A program made the position numbers and the translations under genes. Below, piece by piece: positions 6,696 to 8,001 of a DNA stretch of 8,001 bases. Position 1 is the first letter of the stretch. Every line of letters begins with the position of its first letter. The notes under the pieces are model-generated. The model made no database searches. It was not told the origin of the DNA and saw only the letters and a program-made list of their open reading frames with translations. Source of the DNA: Actinomycetes bacterium (GTDB lineage Bacteria > Actinomycetota > Acidimicrobiia > Acidimicrobiales > Palsa-688). The stretch lies in the NCBI GenBank assembly GCA_021827225.1, contig JAKAXG010000176.1, positions 1 through 8,001 on the forward strand, written 5' to 3'.

Positions 6696-6698
6696 GGC
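6674..6698. repeat. Inverted repeat GCCTCAA / TTGAGGC
   Basis: The arms are 6674-6680 and 6692-6698, a perfect 7-bp match separated by 11 nt. The arms overlap the -35 and -10 elements of the candidate sigma-28 promoter, so the repeat could be an operator for a dimeric regulator. It is not a convincing terminator on either strand because no T run follows it: on the plus strand the T run precedes it. Confidence 0.5.
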
Positions 6699-6752
6699 GG
6701 GGCGCAGCGACGAAAGCACCGTGCGGTGGGGTAGCGACATGTACGGGGAGGG

Positions 6753-7031
6753 CTAGCTCTCGGTGGTCTTCTGCTCGGCGGCGGGCGGAGTCCGCGGTTC
6801 TTCCAGGCTGTTCTGCACCATCTGCAGCAGGTCGGATCGGCGCGACTGCTCGGCGTAGGTGTTGATCACCCAGCTGACGACACTGCCGAGGAACCAGCAG
6901 CCGATGAGAGCCAGCAGGAACCTCTCGGCGGCCGCGATGGCCGTGATTTCTCCTGATAGCAGGCCCGGAACCATGGGCAGGCACACGGCTGTAGCCGCGG
7001 CCAGCACGAACTCCGGGTGCCGGACCTTCAT
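6753..7031 (-). CDS. Small two-helix membrane protein of unknown function
   Basis: I do not recognise this 92-residue product. It starts MKVRHPEF and has two clear membrane segments, about residues 8-27 (a segment rich in Ala, Val, Leu and Pro) and 38-59 (FLLALIGCWFLGSVVSWVIN within it). These are joined by a short loop containing EITAIAAAER, and the C-terminal tail (about 60-92) is charged and Pro/Glu-rich and probably cytoplasmic. The ATG at 7031 overlaps the stop of the upstream FlhF-like gene by one base (TGATG), so the two are likely translated together. A longer open frame to 7139 is Arg/Pro-rich sequence antisense in character and is not the start. It sits between the FlhF-like gene and the flbD promoter, so it may be the last gene of the upstream flagellar operon. 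A role in the flagellar membrane apparatus is a guess from position only. Confidence 0.8.
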   Translation of the reverse strand: MKVRHPEFVLAAATAVCLPMVPGLLSGEITAIAAAERFLLALIGCWFLGSVVSWVINTYAEQSRRSDLLQMVQNSLEEPRTPPAAEQKTTES

Positions 7032-8001
7032 CAGCAGGCGCCCCTCCGGCCGGCGAAGTGCAGGCCGACGGTCCGGGTGTCGTCGGCGTCGTCTTCCTCC
7101 CGGCCGGGAGCCAGCCGGTCGAGGACGGTCGCCGCCCACCGCGTCGCTGTCGCGGGGGAGTCATCGATGCGGTCCACCGGGATCTCCAGCGACAGCACCC
7201 GGGCCGGCGAGACGGTGCAGTCGAGGTTGTCCACCACGACGCTGTCCACACCTCCGAGGCGCTCGGTCCAGTCGCTGACGTCCTCGTTCTTGTACATGGC
7301 GTCCACCACCCCGACCACCAGGCTGGGGCGCAGGGCATGGATGACATTGGCCGCCCAGCTCGTCCCCAGCGACCCGACCGGCACGTCGACGGCGACGACC
7401 CCCACCCGCCCACGCCGGTGACCGGGGGCGAGCTCGGCGGCGTCCTCGACGCTGCGCACGATGAGCTCCTCGCTGACCGGCCACGGCAGCCGACGCTCCG
7501 TGGCGTAGGCCACACCCGCCGGGTCCGACCCCACCTCGCCGGCGATGCGGCGGGCTTCGGCGGCGGCCCGGCGGCCCGAGCCGACCACCACGATCAGCGA
7601 TCCGGGGCGGCGGGGCAGGCGCGGCGCCGGCTCGAGACAGTCGAAGACTTCGAGCAGGGCGCCTTCCAGGTCGGACTGGGCGGCCGCGTCCTCGATACGC
7701 TCCACCATCTCCGGGTCGAACCCGACCCGGTGGAGAGCCAGGCGGAGCGATGCCGCCTCGGCGCTCAGGCGGGGGAGGAGAAGCGGCTCCTCCACCTCCG
7801 GCTCCGGCTCGGTCGGGAAGTCCTCGGTCCCGGTCTGGGGCTCCTCGGCGTCGACCTGGAACTCCTCGACGGCGGGGTCGGTCCCGGTCTCCACCGGGGG
7901 AGCGTCCTGCTGCGGGAGAATGCCGGTCGTGGGCGCGTCGGCGACCGGTTCGGGTGTGGTGGCCCCGGAGAACAGGTCGGCTCCCACCTCGGCAGATCGG
8001 A
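7031..8001 (-). CDS. FlhF-like NG-domain protein lacking GTPase motifs (partial, enters from right edge)
   Basis: The frame is open to the window edge, so the N-terminus is probably missing. A GTG at 7987 exists but has no Shine-Dalgarno and the frame continues upstream of it. Numbered from that GTG (318 aa), residues 1-70 are acidic, Pro-rich and likely disordered. Residues 73-120 are helical, like the N domain of SRP-type GTPases. SLIVVVGSGRRAAAEARRIA (130-149) then aligns with the FlhF P-loop strand and helix but lacks the GKT/S core. VGVVAVDVPVG (195-205) occupies the Walker B position without the DTAGR motif. VVVDNLDCTVSPARVLSL (250-267) corresponds to the TKLDE(T)...G region with TK replaced by DN. 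SLEIPVDRI (266-274) follows as in FlhF. FlhF normally binds GTP and sets flagellar position and number. This copy looks unable to bind GTP in the usual way. The fold assignment is inference from motif order; a different P-loop-like relative remains possible. Confidence 0.7.
   Translation of the reverse strand, partial: RSAEVGADLFSGATTPEPVADAPTTGILPQQDAPPVETGTDPAVEEFQVDAEEPQTGTEDFPTEPEPEVEEPLLLPRLSAEAASLRLALHRVGFDPEMVERIEDAAAQSDLEGALLEVFDCLEPAPRLPRRPGSLIVVVGSGRRAAAEARRIAGEVGSDPAGVAYATERRLPWPVSEELIVRSVEDAAELAPGHRRGRVGVVAVDVPVGSLGTSWAANVIHALRPSLVVGVVDAMYKNEDVSDWTERLGGVDSVVVDNLDCTVSPARVLSLEIPVDRIDDSPATATRWAATVLDRLAPGREEDDADDTRTVGLHFAGRRGAC

Larger units (their letters stand above)
6621..6752 (-). 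other. flbD leader / intergenic region
   Basis: This is the only gap over 50 nt in the window. Read on the minus strand it contains, in order, about 50 nt with no recognised element, a 7-bp inverted repeat with an 11-nt spacer (6698-6674), an A6 run (6671-6666), a second 7-bp inverted repeat with a 5-nt spacer (6659-6641), and the flbD Shine-Dalgarno GGAGGAGGA (6635-6627). A sigma-28-like promoter overlaps the first repeat. I see no small gene with a plausible start here and no known riboswitch class. Confidence 0.6.

Noticed and set aside
6621..6740. Upstream extension of flbD by 40 residues
   Set aside because: The FlbD family starts at the MIALTHF sequence, and GGAGGAGG lies 7 nt before that ATG; the extension would run through the hairpins and the candidate promoter.
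6621..6752. A c-di-GMP or other riboswitch in the flbD leader
   Set aside because: I compared the stems with the c-di-GMP-I and -II, cobalamin and preQ1 patterns from memory and found no conserved core; only simple hairpins are supported.
6322..7515. 397-codon minus-strand open frame spanning the FlhF-like gene, the small membrane gene and flbD
   Set aside because: Different frame from the three recognised genes, with an Arg/Pro/Ser-rich translation typical of out-of-frame high-G+C DNA.
7031..8001. Assignment of the right-edge gene to FlhG/MinD-type ATPases
   Set aside because: There is no KGGxGKT deviant Walker motif or remnant, and the helical N part plus the LD-SPxRxLSL segment fit FlhF better than MinD-like proteins.

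Overview
This is a high-G+C stretch (about two-thirds G+C by eye, not counted) in which every gene I can support lies on the minus strand, so transcription runs from high to low coordinates. It is part of a bacterial flagellar gene cluster. The mix of FlbD, a Gram-positive-style MotA/MotB pair, FlgN, FlgK, FlgL and FliW, together with the base composition and the tight gene packing, suggests a motile actinobacterium, possibly of the Acidimicrobiia type. The taxonomic part is inference. No rRNA, tRNA, CRISPR array, transposon or insertion sequence was seen.

Layout in transcription order. (1) 8001-7031: a gene entering from the right edge, with an acidic tail and a domain that resembles the NG domain of the SRP-type GTPase FlhF but lacks its nucleotide-binding motifs. 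(2) 7031-6753: a small protein with two membrane helices, overlapping gene 1 by one base. (3) 6752-6621: the only sizeable intergenic gap (132 nt), holding two inverted repeats, a candidate sigma-28/FliA (WhiG-type) promoter and a strong Shine-Dalgarno sequence. (4) 6620-4197: flbD-motA-motB-fliL, each junction overlapping (TGATG, GTGA, ATGA). (5) 4166-833: flgN-flgK-flgL-fliW, with gaps of 30, 5, 28 and 13 nt counting from the end of fliL. (6) 794 to the left edge: a family 2 glycosyltransferase with a TPR-like C-terminal part, running out of the window.

Together the genes cover the ion-driven stator (MotA, MotB, with FliL as its partner), FlbD, the hook-filament junction proteins (FlgK, FlgL) with their export chaperone (FlgN), the flagellin-level sensor FliW, and a glycosyltransferase placed where flagellin glycosylation enzymes are often found. 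The FlhF-like gene suggests that basal-body or export genes lie just upstream. The most interesting items are the apparent pseudo-GTPase version of FlhF, the undescribed two-helix membrane protein next to it, the structured flbD leader with its candidate flagellar-sigma promoter, and the glycosyltransferase occupying the position after fliW where csrA is often found.
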